A stretch of DNA of 64,000 nt from positions 1 through 64,000 of the forward strand of contig NZ_BAABLF010000011.1 of the NCBI RefSeq assembly GCF_039544205.1. Direction: 5' to 3'. The notes under the pieces are model-generated. The model worked only from the letters and a program-made list of their open reading frames with translations, did not search any database and had not been told where the DNA came from. Positions within the stretch are counted from its first letter, which is position 1. Each line of letters begins with the position of its first letter. Below, piece by piece: positions 15,833 to 24,013 of the stretch. The translations under genes and the position numbers were made by a program. The DNA comes from Ferrimonas gelatinilytica (GTDB lineage Bacteria; Pseudomonadota; Gammaproteobacteria; Enterobacterales; Shewanellaceae).

Positions 15833-16390
15833 TTAGCAATTTAGTGGGTGCAAAAATAAGCCACTTCTTTTCGAAAATACAGATTGAGGTATTTGTTCAG
15901 TTTTACCATTGATAGTTAAAGAAAACGCAGAAACTTCTATAACTTCAACATTATCGGTGCTGACAATGAAAGACTCATAGAAATTTTCTTTATCTAAATT
16001 GTTTTTCTTTTTCATGATTGTGCCAACAAGATATGTTTCACTTGTACTGTCATTGCCTTGGCGTATCAACCTACGGAAACTTGCGACTTCAATACTTTTT
16101 TGAGTCTCATTAGTTGTTACCAACAATGGCTGCTGCGGCCAAATCACTTCGGCTTTTGATTGAAGTTTAAATGAAATGCCCAACCTGGTTATGCCCTGGT
16201 ACTCCCATACATCCATATTCACTTCAACATCTTCAAACGAAAATATTAGTTGATTATCAACTCCAACTTGACCACGGCACCACTGTTTTTCAACTTTACC
16301 GCCAATAGCTTGTGGAAAGAAATACTCCTCGTGTAAAACTACGCATGAAGAAAGAGCACAAGTCATTAATAAAATAACGATGAGTTTGAT
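15833..16390 (-). CDS. Cassette-borne putative lipoprotein
   Basis: A hydrophobic segment (IKLIVILLMTCALSSC) ends in a lipobox-like LSSC, followed by a mature part of about 170 residues rich in beta strands (VDNQLIFSFEDVEVNMDVW); no known family. The start is unclear. An open frame extends back to ATG 16450, but that lies inside the attC site. A GGAG site at 16398-16401 is followed by ATC at 16390, where ATG would be expected, and the first ATG after it (16366) would cut the signal sequence. I place the start at 16390 as the position that fits both the RBS and the lipoprotein signal; a rare ATC start or a mutated ATG is implied. Confidence 0.6.
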   Translation of the reverse strand: MKLIVILLMTCALSSCVVLHEEYFFPQAIGGKVEKQWCRGQVGVDNQLIFSFEDVEVNMDVWEYQGITRLGISFKLQSKAEVIWPQQPLLVTTNETQKSIEVASFRRLIRQGNDSTSETYLVGTIMKKKNNLDKENFYESFIVSTDNVEVIEVSAFSLTINGKTEQIPQSVFSKRSGLFLHPLNC

Positions 16391-16404
16391 TGTATTCTCC
16401 AGAA

Positions 16405-16482
16405 GCCTAACGCCCCCAACAGGGGCCGAGCGTAGCGAGATCCCACGCACTCAGTGCGCATTTCTGATTGGGCTTGTTATAT
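16405..16482 (-). other. attC site
   Basis: On the - strand R'' is ATATAAC (16482-16476), overlapping the stop of the upstream cassette gene, and R' is GTTAGGC (16411-16405). GCGCACTGAGTGCGT and CTCGCTACGCTCGG form internal hairpins. Confidence 0.72.
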
Positions 16483-16809
16483 GACACTGGACACCCAGGA
16501 TGCTAATAGAATCCCCAAACACAGCAATCCTGGGGCAGCTAACGCAACCGGCCAGCGCAACTTATACAACAGTGTCGCCGGTAGTTTGTCAGGGTAAACA
16601 TAACTGACGAAGAATCCGACCGCTGCGAACAGTGTAGAGAGTGTCACACCTATACCTACGCTCAGGAATGAAAGTGCTAGAAGAAAACCACCGGCATTCT
16701 TTCCTATTTCCTCAGACACTTGGTTTTCGAGAAAGGCAGCGATACCGACTCCCGCAAGGAGTGCTGCAGCTGAGATTGACATCGAAGCTAAGTAGATTAC
16801 TCGATACAT
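16477..16809 (-). CDS. Cassette-borne small membrane protein
   Basis: 110 residues with three predicted membrane segments: residues about 5-25, 38-72 and 88-108. No recognised family. Its stop codon overlaps the attC core at 16476-16482 and its start lies 10 nt from the preceding attC core, the standard cassette layout. Small membrane proteins are common integron cassette cargo, but I cannot assign a function. Confidence 0.7.
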   Translation of the reverse strand: MYRVIYLASMSISAAALLAGVGIAAFLENQVSEEIGKNAGGFLLALSFLSVGIGVTLSTLFAAVGFFVSYVYPDKLPATLLYKLRWPVALAAPGLLCLGILLASWVSSVI

Positions 16810-16818
16810 GATTGTGTC

Positions 16819-16893
16819 ATATAACGCCTCAAGCAGCGGCGCGCGTTAGCGCGTCCAGCCACGAAGTGGCGATGCTGCCTTGACTTGTTAAGT
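16819..16893 (-). other. attC site
   Basis: R'' ACTTAAC (16893-16887) overlaps the stop of the upstream gene and R' is GTTATAT (16825-16819). CAGCATCGCCACTTCGTGGC and GCGCTAACGCGCGC contribute internal pairing. Confidence 0.72.
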
Positions 16894-17232
16894 GTTTGCA
16901 CAAAGCTTTGCATATATTACCTTTTGGGCTGTTTCTGATTGCAAGCTTTCATAATGCTCAAATAGGCTAAACCAATGCAGCCTCTCGTTCATGGTCATAC
17001 CGCCAATGCCTTCTATGGCCTCTTTTTCGAACTTAGACCAGAGGCCATACAGATGATTATGAGTATCCTCATTTCCGATCCAGGAATTGCCAAAGAATCG
17101 TTCAATTGAATTGGCTAATTGAATGACATCAGAATCATCTTTCTTCCACTCCGAAAGATACTTTCTCAGACGAGCAACCACCTCATCACCTGAGAATCTT
17201 TCAACTTCCTTGATATATTCGTCGTAGTTCAT
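16888..17232 (-). CDS. Cassette-borne hypothetical acidic protein
   Basis: 114 residues, helical and charged, without signal peptide or membrane segment. Motif-like stretches are RLRKYLSEWKKDDSDVIQLA and NERLHWFSLFEHYESL. Unknown family; the size and composition would fit an immunity or antitoxin-like protein, but there is no evidence for that. Stop overlaps the attC at 16887; an ACTTAAC core (17240-17246) lies 7 nt upstream of the start. Confidence 0.7.
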   Translation of the reverse strand: MNYDEYIKEVERFSGDEVVARLRKYLSEWKKDDSDVIQLANSIERFFGNSWIGNEDTHNHLYGLWSKFEKEAIEGIGGMTMNERLHWFSLFEHYESLQSETAQKVIYAKLCANT

Positions 17233-17239
17233 TCGTACA

Positions 17240-17299
17240 CTTAACAGTGGAGTTATTGCGACCTTTGGAGAAAAATAATTCGCAATAACACCGGTGAAA
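17240..17299 (-). other. Degenerate attC site
   Basis: GTTAAGT at 17246-17240 on the - strand matches the R' core paired with ACTTAAC of the next site, and TTATTGCGA/TCGCAATAA form the stem. The far core is not recognisable. Confidence 0.5.
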
Positions 17300-17557
17300 T
17301 TTCTCCTAACGTATCAGTCACTCCTAACTGAATCAATGATTTATGAAAAAATCAGAGCTGTTCTCTTGGTGAAACAGAGCGGTCATCCGGTGAAAGTTCG
17401 CCAACGCCGCGAGTGACCGCTTTGGGTGCTCTAGCGGCCGATTACCCTGCCGCTAACTTTGCCGCTAACTCTGCCGATCTGGCTGGGCTTTCGGCGCGGT
17501 TGGATAAACTGGGTGGCACGAATAGCCAGAAAAGGTCAGGCTACCGACAGTCAGTCC

Positions 17558-17700
17558 CTATCGGTTGGACTCGGCGGTGGCCTTGAACCAGAACTCGGCG
17601 TCGTTATCGCTGAAAGTGTAGTAAGCGGTGCCGTTGGGCAGCAGCAGGATGGAGATCCCGCCGTACCGCCCTCATAACCGGTGAAGCTGGGATGTGTCCG
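17558..17700 (-). pseudogene. Fragment of the secreted serine hydrolase 3' end
   Basis: About 33 codons read GISILLLPNGTAYYTFSDND then FWFKATAESNR and a TAG stop, matching the last part of the 838-residue hydrolase encoded at 19614-22130 (GISVLLLPNGTAYYYFSDND ... AAAESNR). Upstream of this stretch the frame is broken, and the last five residues are missing. A duplicated copy therefore decayed inside the cassette array, on the same strand as the intact gene. Confidence 0.8.
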
Positions 17701-17748
17701 GCGCTGAAAGCGGGTCACTTCAGGCCAGACTTCATCGGATGGTTAAGT

Positions 17749-18060
17749 TTAATTAGTTCGACGAATGATCTCCACGATCTCCCTGGTGTTTTCAATCACC
17801 TTAAATATCTCATCCTCAATACCTATTGTGACGATATCGCCATTACGAGAGATAACTTTTCTTTGATTGTAGATCCTCGAGTCTATCACATTGCCAACTG
17901 CGATTTTCTTTTGCCATCCCGGAGGTAGGGGCTCGCCCCTGGCGACTTTCTTTTGTAGCCCAGGAGGCAACTCTTTATGCTTGTCATTTTTGGCAAGTGC
18001 TGCCTCACTAACCCCTAAGGACAGAAGCACTACCGATATCAGTATCTTTATATTTTTCAT
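17749..18060 (-). CDS. Cassette-borne small periplasmic protein (RcnB-like repeat)
   Basis: About 103 residues: a cleavable signal (NIKILISVVLLSLGVSEAALA) and a charged mature part with two copies of LPPG(L/W)QKK, a pattern seen in small periplasmic RcnB/YbaP-like proteins, then strands ending IVEIIRRTN. ATG 18060 is chosen because GAGG precedes it at the right distance. The attC core at 18085-18091 lies 25 nt upstream. The function is unknown; the LPPG(L/W) repeats resemble those in proteins of metal or envelope homeostasis. Confidence 0.72.
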   Translation of the reverse strand: MKNIKILISVVLLSLGVSEAALAKNDKHKELPPGLQKKVARGEPLPPGWQKKIAVGNVIDSRIYNQRKVISRNGDIVTIGIEDEIFKVIENTREIVEIIRRTN

Positions 18061-18084
18061 AATTTTCCTCATTGAGTTGATAAA

Positions 18085-18149
18085 ACATAACGCCGCCAGA
18101 AAGGGTCGAAAAGTCAGAGCGAAGCGGAAGTTTCTTGGCCTTGTTAGAG
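18085..18149 (-). other. attC site
   Basis: On the - strand R'' is CTCTAAC (18149-18143), overlapping the stop of the upstream gene, followed by AAGGCC; R' is GTTATGT (18091-18085). AAACTTCCGCTTCGC forms the internal hairpin. Confidence 0.72.
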
Positions 18150-18698
18150 ATGCTTGTACCGCTGCTTGATAGTACTAACAATATGGTTTGCCTCTGCTTC
18201 ATCTAGCTGCGCACCAAATTTATGTGTGCTATGGCCATAATCAAACACCACTGAGCCACCAGATATACCCCAAAACTCCATGCCATTGCGGGTACCAAAC
18301 ATTGAACTGTCTGGTGCTTGAGTTCTCAACTTAGATACTGCCGAGAGATCATACTCTTTTGATCTTTGAAAAACTGGAAGACGACGGATATGTTGAAGCT
18401 CGGTGCTTGATAAGTTGATTATTTCGCGACCATTTACGTTCCAGAGCCAAGCATATATAGCGAACGCACCACCTAAAGTCCAGCCACCGAGCCAAGTCAG
18501 CATAAACAGTTTAGGGGCGCCACTTTCCGGATTGAGGAGCTGAGCTAATGCCGTGACCTCACCAAAAGCCCACCCAACTAGCCAAAATGCTAAGAATAGA
18601 ATTAAGAAATAATTCTTTTTGGCGGGGATGGTAATTCTTAAACCTGAGTGGGTTTCCTCTATTTGGCTTCTGCTTTTTCCAACTTCAACTTTTGCCAT
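18144..18698 (-). CDS. Cassette-borne membrane protein
   Basis: 184 residues. Two membrane segments close together (residues about 30-48 and 67-87) are followed by a cytoplasmic-looking C-terminal domain of about 95 residues with beta-rich sequence (GMEFWGISGGSVVFDYG) resembling bacterial PH-like domains. The layout, two helices then a PH-like domain, is common in unknown small membrane proteins. Stop overlaps an attC core. Confidence 0.7.
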   Translation of the reverse strand: MAKVEVGKSRSQIEETHSGLRITIPAKKNYFLILFLAFWLVGWAFGEVTALAQLLNPESGAPKLFMLTWLGGWTLGGAFAIYAWLWNVNGREIINLSSTELQHIRRLPVFQRSKEYDLSAVSKLRTQAPDSSMFGTRNGMEFWGISGGSVVFDYGHSTHKFGAQLDEAEANHIVSTIKQRYKHL

Positions 18699-19018
18699 TT
18701 AACTTCCTTGTATCTCTAATAATGTATTAGTTCGAATTCCGTGTGACGGGTAAAATGGAGCTGTTCCATTTCGCCGCCGAAAGTGAGATGAAGCTATCAG
18801 GAGAACACATCTAAATCAATGGCTTAGATATGGTTTGTTGACTATTCTTTAGGTGGAAAAGAGCATTCATTCGCATAACGTGCCCTACTTTACTGCATGC
18901 CGATTTCTTGTCTCTGTCCTTGCCTGTGCCGCTTCGTACAGTCCCCCTAAACGTTAAATTGTTGATCCTTAATATTCTCCACTTTTTGTGGAGCCAGCAT
19001 TGATTAATTTTTAATCAA
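18699..19018. other. Intergenic, possible degenerate attC and a hairpin
   Basis: 320 bp without a gene. A possible attC spans 18873-18959 (- strand ATTTAAC...GTTATGC with partial internal pairing). At 18996-19027 AGCATTGATT...AATCAATCAATGCT forms a hairpin that overlaps the end of the next gene and could terminate it. Confidence 0.4.
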
Positions 19019-19432
19019 TCAATGCTGAACTCTCTCGGCCCTTCTTAACTTTAACCAATTCAAGGTATGTTTCCAGGCTCGAAAAAGCGCTATCAGCAGA
19101 ATCGAAGCTCCCATAAGACAAATTGGCAACCACTCCCAAACCTCATAACGTCGCTGCGACAGAAACTCATAGCCGAGATAAGCTCCTATTGCAGTAAACC
19201 CACCGGCTCCGAGCCCGACCGCCCCTCCCAAGGCTGCGACACCAACGCCACCGGTAGCTAAGAATGTTAGGGCTCCCAACGCCCCACCGAGCAACACCCC
19301 TGATACAGATGACTCTGATTGGGCCATTACGATGCTGCCACCTAACACCCACGCTCCAAATACGAGTAGCAGTAGAGTGATCAGTTTTGAGCCAGTTGTA
19401 TGAGTAACATTTAACAGTTGTTTAACGTTCAT
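19019..19432 (-). CDS. Hypothetical glycine-rich membrane protein
   Basis: 137 residues with three to four membrane segments. A Gly/Ala-rich stretch of about 45 residues (GVLLGGALGALTFLATGGVG, AALGGAVGLGAGGF) resembles glycine-zipper membrane proteins. No family recognised. It is at the upstream edge of the cassette array; no clear attC lies upstream, so it may be a cassette with a lost site or an ordinary gene. Confidence 0.62.
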   Translation of the reverse strand: MNVKQLLNVTHTTGSKLITLLLLVFGAWVLGGSIVMAQSESSVSGVLLGGALGALTFLATGGVGVAALGGAVGLGAGGFTAIGAYLGYEFLSQRRYEVWEWLPICLMGASILLIALFRAWKHTLNWLKLRRAERVQH

Positions 19433-19482
19433 GTAGTCACGGCCCGGTGCTCAATATTATCTGTCACTATAGGACAAGGCTA

Positions 19483-19567
19483 GGTGTCTCGTTTGTGGCG
19501 AACCCAGCCCTTACTAGGTAACTCTCTCGATGGCTAGGGTGAGGCACAATTGGGAACAGTTATGCAG
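19483..19567 (+). repeat. Dispersed repeat, copy A (degenerate)
   Basis: Shares AACCCAGCCCTTA, GGCTAGGGTGAGGCACAATT and GGGAACAGTTAT with the repeat family described for 37640-37768. The left end is lost. Confidence 0.45.
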
Positions 19568-19600
19568 AACAAAGAGCGGGCGCTTAGGTAAGCGCCCGCG
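19566..19600 (-). terminator. Terminator of the secreted hydrolase gene
   Basis: GCGGGCGCTT-AGGT-AAGCGCCCGC hairpin (19576-19599), followed on the - strand by TCTTTGTTC. Lies 14 nt after the hydrolase stop. Confidence 0.75.
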
Positions 19601-19613
19601 CTTTGTATCTCGG

Positions 19614-22130
19614 TTACTGGCAGTAGGCCCTTATCCGATTGGACTCGGCGGCGGCCTTGGACCAGAGGTAGGTGTCGTTATCGCTGAAATAGTAGTAGGC
19701 GGTGCCGTTGGGCAGCAGCAGGACGGAGATCCCGCCGTAGCCGGACATGAAGGGCACCCAGGTGTCGCTGCTGCAACCCACCTTGGTTTTCACCTCGTGG
19801 GCCCAGAACCCGTTGTTGTACTTGTAGTCCGTTAACGGATCCAGACCCCGGTCGCTGCTGTCCCTCTGCATTGCGGCTTCGAACAGGGTGCTGTCGAACA
19901 TCGCCTGGCCGTTGATGGTGCCGTTGTCGGCGGAGAGAAAGCGAACCAGCTTGGCCACGTCATCGCGCAGGAAGGTGAGGCCCCAGCCGGTGAAGGGCTG
20001 CGCCTTGGCATCATAGGTGCGACGGCTGACCCGGGCGGCGGGCGACAGACCAAGGGGGGCGAAGAGGTCCGAGACGATGAGATCATCGAAGAGATCCGCC
20101 GTGCTGCCGCGCTGCTGTTTGAGGTAGGCGTCCATGGCGGTGCCGAGGATGTAGGTGTCCGAGGTGTGGTAGACCCACTGGGTGCCGGGCTGCGCCTTGC
20201 GGTTGTACTCGTTGCAGCTGTAGGCGATCTTGGAAGCGTGGTCCTCCGGCAGGAAGAGGTTGTTGGTGTGGCTGGCCCCCTCGTCACTCATGTAGCCGGT
20301 GAGGTTGTAGTTGCCGGTACCCATGTCCAGGTTGTCCTCGAACCGCACATCCCCCCAGTTGCCGTTACTGGCACAATCGCTGACGTAGTTGGCGATCACT
20401 TCGTTCTTTACCCCGGCATAGAGCTTCTCCAGCCGCATCAGGCCGGCCCCGGCAAACACCGTTTTGGCGGTGGAGTAGGAGGGGACGGTGATGCGGTCAC
20501 AGTAGGGGTGCGGACCCTGGCGGGTCTGGCAGCCCCCGACGTAGTTGACGCCGTCGATGACGAAGCCAAACAGGGTCATGTAAGCCGGGTCGGTCTCATC
20601 GACGGAGCCGAACTGGCTGGGGTCGGCTCCGGGGTGGTCGTTGGCCAGTTCACTGATCGGCTTGGTGGGCATGCGTCCGACCTCCTCGGCCTGGTGGTCG
20701 GCCCTGAGGGTCGCAGCCCCAGCGACCGCCTGCGGGGTATAGCTGGCATCCAGCAGGCCCCACATGTCGAACTGGAAGTAGAGGCAGGTTTCGGAGGCGA
20801 TCTGGTAGCTCACCTTGGAGACGCTGCCGTTCTCCTTGAACAGGAAACTCATCAGGCCGTTGTGCTGACAGTTGGCGTTTTTCTGGTGCAGGGTGAAGGG
20901 CAGCACAGCGCGGCTGTAGCCGTTATCCCCGTTCTCGTCCCAGACCCGTCCCGGCTCCAGGATATACTCCCACTCCGGATGGCTGGCAGGGATACTGCCG
21001 CGCTGGGCCGGTACCAGGTGGCTGCCGGTCTGGACAAACTCGAAGTCGAACTCCGGCAGGTGTTTGCGGGTGCTGTCGCCAGTGCCGGTGTAGCGGAAGC
21101 TGTCCTTGTGCTCATCGAACTGGCCGCTAGTGGCTTCGTCGAACAGCTCCAGGCGTCCCTCGAAGCGGTTGCTCGGATGGGCGGCCTCGGCGGGCAGGGC
21201 ATAGCCGGAGGTGGCTACCAGCGCTTCGCTGCCGGCGGTGAGGGTGGCGTAGTCGAGCAGGGTCCGGTTCACCGCGCCGCTGCCGGAGAGCGGGTCGAAG
21301 TCATCCACCACGGTGCCCGGTTCGACGCCGGTGCCGGAGAGGGTCAGGACCAGCGGGCTGGATTCGTCATTGGAGGGGATGGTCAGGTCTGCGCTTTGGT
21401 AGCCGCTGACGTTGGGACTGAATTGGGCGCTGAGGGCGCAGTCGGCGCCCGGGGCCAGTGTCTGGCCGGAGCAGGCGTCGCTGGCCAGGGAGAAGGGGGC
21501 TACGAGGCCGGAAAGCTGGCCGATGGTGAGATCCGCCGTCCCGTCGTTGGATAGGGTCAGCGGACTCTGGGCGCTGTCGCCGAGGTCGACGCTGCCCAGG
21601 TGGGTGGCACCGCTGACGGCCAGCAGCGGCTTGGGGGTGACGCCGCCGGCGGTGCCGGTGACGGTTACGTTATCCCCCCAGCAGTAGTCCCCCAGTAGGT
21701 CGCCGGTGCTGCGAAAGCGCAGCCGCAGGTTGCTGTTGTCATCGGCGTCGGTGGGGGTGACGGTGGCGCTGTAGAAGGTGGCGTCATCCTGGCCGTCGGT
21801 GAGCTGGATCATTGCCGTCCAGCTGCTGCCGCCGTCGGTGGAGTACTCGGCGTAGCAGTTATCACCGCTCTCCAGGCCGGTGGCGGCCAGGTGCATGGTG
21901 ATGACGACGGCGGAGTGGCCGCCGGTGTCAACGCCGGCGGTGGCGGAGGCGGTCTGTTTCAGCCGCATCGATTTGTCGTCGATGGACTGGGTGCCGCTGA
22001 TCTGGGCGTTGCCCACCAGGGTCCAGCCATCGGCGGTGCCGTCTTCGAAGTTTTCGCTAAAGAGGGTGGCGGCGTGACTGCTGCAGCCGAAGGTGGCCGT
22101 CAGCAGGGCCACGGAGATCAGTCCTTTCAT
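19614..22130 (-). CDS. Secreted beta-lactamase-fold serine hydrolase with Hydin/ASH-type domain
   Basis: 838 residues. ATG 22130 follows GGAG and opens a signal peptide (KGLISVALLTATFGCSSHAA). Residues about 20-160 form a beta-rich carbohydrate-binding-like domain (NFEDGTADGWTL). Residues about 170-275 resemble ASPM-SPD-2-Hydin (choice-of-anchor D) domains (LTLSNDGTADLTI ... LAPGADCALSAQFSPNVSGY). The C-terminal half is a class C beta-lactamase / DD-peptidase-like hydrolase: catalytic S553-TA-K556 (SxxK) and the Y654HTSDTYILG motif. Such enzymes are esterases or peptidases rather than true beta-lactamases in many cases. Many cysteines suit an extracytoplasmic enzyme. A decayed copy of its 3' end lies at 17558-17700. 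Confidence 0.85.
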   Translation of the reverse strand: MKGLISVALLTATFGCSSHAATLFSENFEDGTADGWTLVGNAQISGTQSIDDKSMRLKQTASATAGVDTGGHSAVVITMHLAATGLESGDNCYAEYSTDGGSSWTAMIQLTDGQDDATFYSATVTPTDADDNSNLRLRFRSTGDLLGDYCWGDNVTVTGTAGGVTPKPLLAVSGATHLGSVDLGDSAQSPLTLSNDGTADLTIGQLSGLVAPFSLASDACSGQTLAPGADCALSAQFSPNVSGYQSADLTIPSNDESSPLVLTLSGTGVEPGTVVDDFDPLSGSGAVNRTLLDYATLTAGSEALVATSGYALPAEAAHPSNRFEGRLELFDEATSGQFDEHKDSFRYTGTGDSTRKHLPEFDFEFVQTGSHLVPAQRGSIPASHPEWEYILEPGRVWDENGDNGYSRAVLPFTLHQKNANCQHNGLMSFLFKENGSVSKVSYQIASETCLYFQFDMWGLLDASYTPQAVAGAATLRADHQAEEVGRMPTKPISELANDHPGADPSQFGSVDETDPAYMTLFGFVIDGVNYVGGCQTRQGPHPYCDRITVPSYSTAKTVFAGAGLMRLEKLYAGVKNEVIANYVSDCASNGNWGDVRFEDNLDMGTGNYNLTGYMSDEGASHTNNLFLPEDHASKIAYSCNEYNRKAQPGTQWVYHTSDTYILGTAMDAYLKQQRGSTADLFDDLIVSDLFAPLGLSPAARVSRRTYDAKAQPFTGWGLTFLRDDVAKLVRFLSADNGTINGQAMFDSTLFEAAMQRDSSDRGLDPLTDYKYNNGFWAHEVKTKVGCSSDTWVPFMSGYGGISVLLLPNGTAYYYFSDNDTYLWSKAAAESNRIRAYCQ

Positions 22131-22349
22131 GGTGTGCTCCAGTGTGGAATGGCGTCCAGGTGAACCCTGGCCCGATCCCTGTGGGGCCCCATTTCCCGAA
22201 CCTCCCTGTTCGGACTGCGGTGTCAGAGTGAATTGGTTCACCGCTTCAAACTAGGCCAGAGCGCTGGCCGGGCGTAGCACCAGTTGGTAAGGGGGAATGG
22301 GGCCAGATGCCGCTGATGCTTCTGGCCCGAGGATATTGCGGGGACAGGC

Positions 22350-23528
22350 TCAGTGGCGATCCAGCAGGCGGGCCGGCGGCAGCATGACGGCGATGCAGAG
22401 GATCAGTGCCACCACGGCCAGGTTGATCAGCAGGCCGTAGTTGCCTTCGCCCACCAGCAGGGCCGCCGCCATGGGGCCGGAGGCCAGTCCCATCTTGGAA
22501 GCAAAGCCCCCCAGGGCGGCCATCTGGCCGTGGCGGTCGAATGCTGCCGCCATCCCCAGCAGGTAGGGGATCACGAAGGCCCAGGTGACGCCGATGCCCA
22601 CATTGGCCAGCCAGAACACCCACTCCTGGGCGCTGAGGTGCAGGCCCCAGGTGCCGGCGGCGGTCAGGCCGATCGCCAGCAGCAGTGGCAGGGTGCGGCC
22701 AAAGCGGGTGGAGAAGAGCACCACCAGGCCGGAGCCGAGGATCCCGACCCAGGCTGCCTGGCCCAGGGTGCGGGAGGTGAACTCCGTCCCCAGCCCGGCG
22801 GCCTCGGCCAGTGGCAGGATGTAGGCGTAGAGGCCCATGTTGGCGGCCTGGAACAGAAACAGCGCCGCCAGGGTCAGCGCCAGTGGCCCCTTGTCGATCC
22901 GCCCGGCGGTGGCCTTGGGCGCTGGCTCCACCGGGTAGTCATCCAGGAAGGGGAGCATCAGCAGGGTGACCAGGGTAAAGGCGATCAGGGAGAGGAACAG
23001 AACCGAGGTGCCATACTCCGGCACCAGCCGCGGCAGGTACATCACCCCAACGCCCCCGAGGCCAAACTGCACCAGCAACAGCATGCCGAAGGTTTTATCC
23101 GGGTCGACGGTGCGGGCGATAACGGAGAAGCCGATCCCCACCAGGGCCCCGCCGATCACCCCGTGCAGGAACCGCATCGCCATCAGCAGCACCGGTGAGG
23201 TGATCATCATCGAGAGGCTATCAAGCAGCAGCAGCGTCAGCATCAGGGCATAGGCGCTTTTGCGCCACATCAGCTTTTTCACCACCAACACCACGGCGAA
23301 GGCCCCCACTGCGGCGCCGTAGACGTTGAGGGAGCCCACCAGGCCAGCGTCGCGCTTGGTGAAATCCAGCCCCGCCACCAGCCCATCCACCAGGGCGGGC
23401 ATGATGTTGACGTAGAACAGGCCCGCCGTGGCCAGAAACGCCAGCAGGACGCGGGCCAGCATGCCGTTGGCGGCGGCCCGGGGACGGCGGCGGGGGGCGG
23501 GGATCGGGGCGATCTCTGAGGGGGTCAT
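22350..23528 (-). CDS. Major facilitator superfamily transporter
   Basis: 392 residues with about 12 membrane segments and the central loop of MFS proteins after helix 6 (residues about 195-220). The start at 23528 follows AAGGAG. No substrate-specific motif recognised. The gene is upstream of the secreted hydrolase on the same strand with about 220 bp between, including a GGGCCAGA...TCTGGCCC hairpin near 22303-22332, so co-transcription is possible but not certain. A pump or uptake role for the hydrolysis product is conjecture. Confidence 0.85.
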   Translation of the reverse strand: MTPSEIAPIPAPRRRPRAAANGMLARVLLAFLATAGLFYVNIMPALVDGLVAGLDFTKRDAGLVGSLNVYGAAVGAFAVVLVVKKLMWRKSAYALMLTLLLLDSLSMMITSPVLLMAMRFLHGVIGGALVGIGFSVIARTVDPDKTFGMLLLVQFGLGGVGVMYLPRLVPEYGTSVLFLSLIAFTLVTLLMLPFLDDYPVEPAPKATAGRIDKGPLALTLAALFLFQAANMGLYAYILPLAEAAGLGTEFTSRTLGQAAWVGILGSGLVVLFSTRFGRTLPLLLAIGLTAAGTWGLHLSAQEWVFWLANVGIGVTWAFVIPYLLGMAAAFDRHGQMAALGGFASKMGLASGPMAAALLVGEGNYGLLINLAVVALILCIAVMLPPARLLDRH

Positions 23529-23810
23529 GGCGGCTCCTTGCACGGTTATCCTTACCCTAACCTACCGGATCTGGGCCATCCTGCCAGAGCCAGTTTTGCC
23601 CCCACGATGGAGCCAGCGCCCTCCTGTGGACAGGCTTGGTCTAACCCTGAACCCGCAGCCCGGCAGGGTGTTGGCAACCTACATGGCAAATAGCGGGTAA
23701 CAAAAAAGGCCCTGCATGAGCTAGCTGTTGTTTTTAGTAACCCTCTAATAGTCAGTCACATATGCGGGTATTAGCTTTGCCGGGTTGCCGGCGCAACAGC
23801 AAACTGAATG

Positions 23811-23960
23811 GCTGCTCCTAAATACGTTCGGCTTTCGTGAAAGCTCAGGCTATCTGGGCTTTGCTCCGGCTCTTAGGAACGAGGGCCTAGAACCTAGAAC
23901 CGAGTTCCAGATTGCTTGCGCGAACGGTAGGGTGAAGCACAGGTCGGAACAGTTATTCTG
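23811..23960 (+). repeat. Dispersed repeat, copy B
   Basis: Begins GCTGCTCCTAAATA, contains the core CCGGCTCTTAGGAAC and GGGCCTAGA, and ends GGTCGGAACAGTTATTC. Same architecture as copy D. Confidence 0.7.
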
Positions 23961-23971
23961 GACACCGTCCC

Positions 23972-24000
23972 ACAAAAAAGCCGCTCACTGAGCGGCTTCT
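23972..24000 (-). terminator. Terminator of the YebC-type gene
   Basis: GCCGCTCACTGAGCGGC hairpin (23980-23997 region) followed on the - strand by TTTTTTG; 14 nt beyond the stop codon. Confidence 0.85.
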
Positions 24001-24013
24001 TCGCAGGCCGGGC

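Larger units (their letters stand above)
17233..17748. other. Array interior: degenerate attC, inverted repeat and gene fragment
   Basis: 516 bp between two cassette genes. It contains a degenerate attC (17240 to about 17299; TTATTGCGA pairs with TCGCAATAA, right core GTTAAGT intact, left core lost), an inverted repeat AGCGGTCA...TGACCGCT (about 17384-17427), and the hydrolase fragment. AGCGGTCATC is also present at 15716, next to the first attC. Confidence 0.6.
15725..18959 (-). mobile_element. Integrase-less integron cassette array (CALIN)
   Basis: Five small unknown genes, all on the - strand and AT-richer than their surroundings, are separated by attC-like sites whose right core overlaps the stop codon of the upstream cassette gene. 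Sites at 15725, 16405, 16819, 17240 (degenerate), 18085 and perhaps 18873 define the array. No integrase gene is adjacent. A decayed fragment of the neighbouring secreted hydrolase lies inside at about 17558-17700, so the array has been rearranged. Confidence 0.78.
23529..24013. other. Intergenic with dispersed repeat and terminator
   Basis: 485 bp between convergently placed transcription ends and starts. It contains copy B of the dispersed repeat and the terminator of the YebC-type gene; 23529-23810 shows nothing else I can support. Confidence 0.6.
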
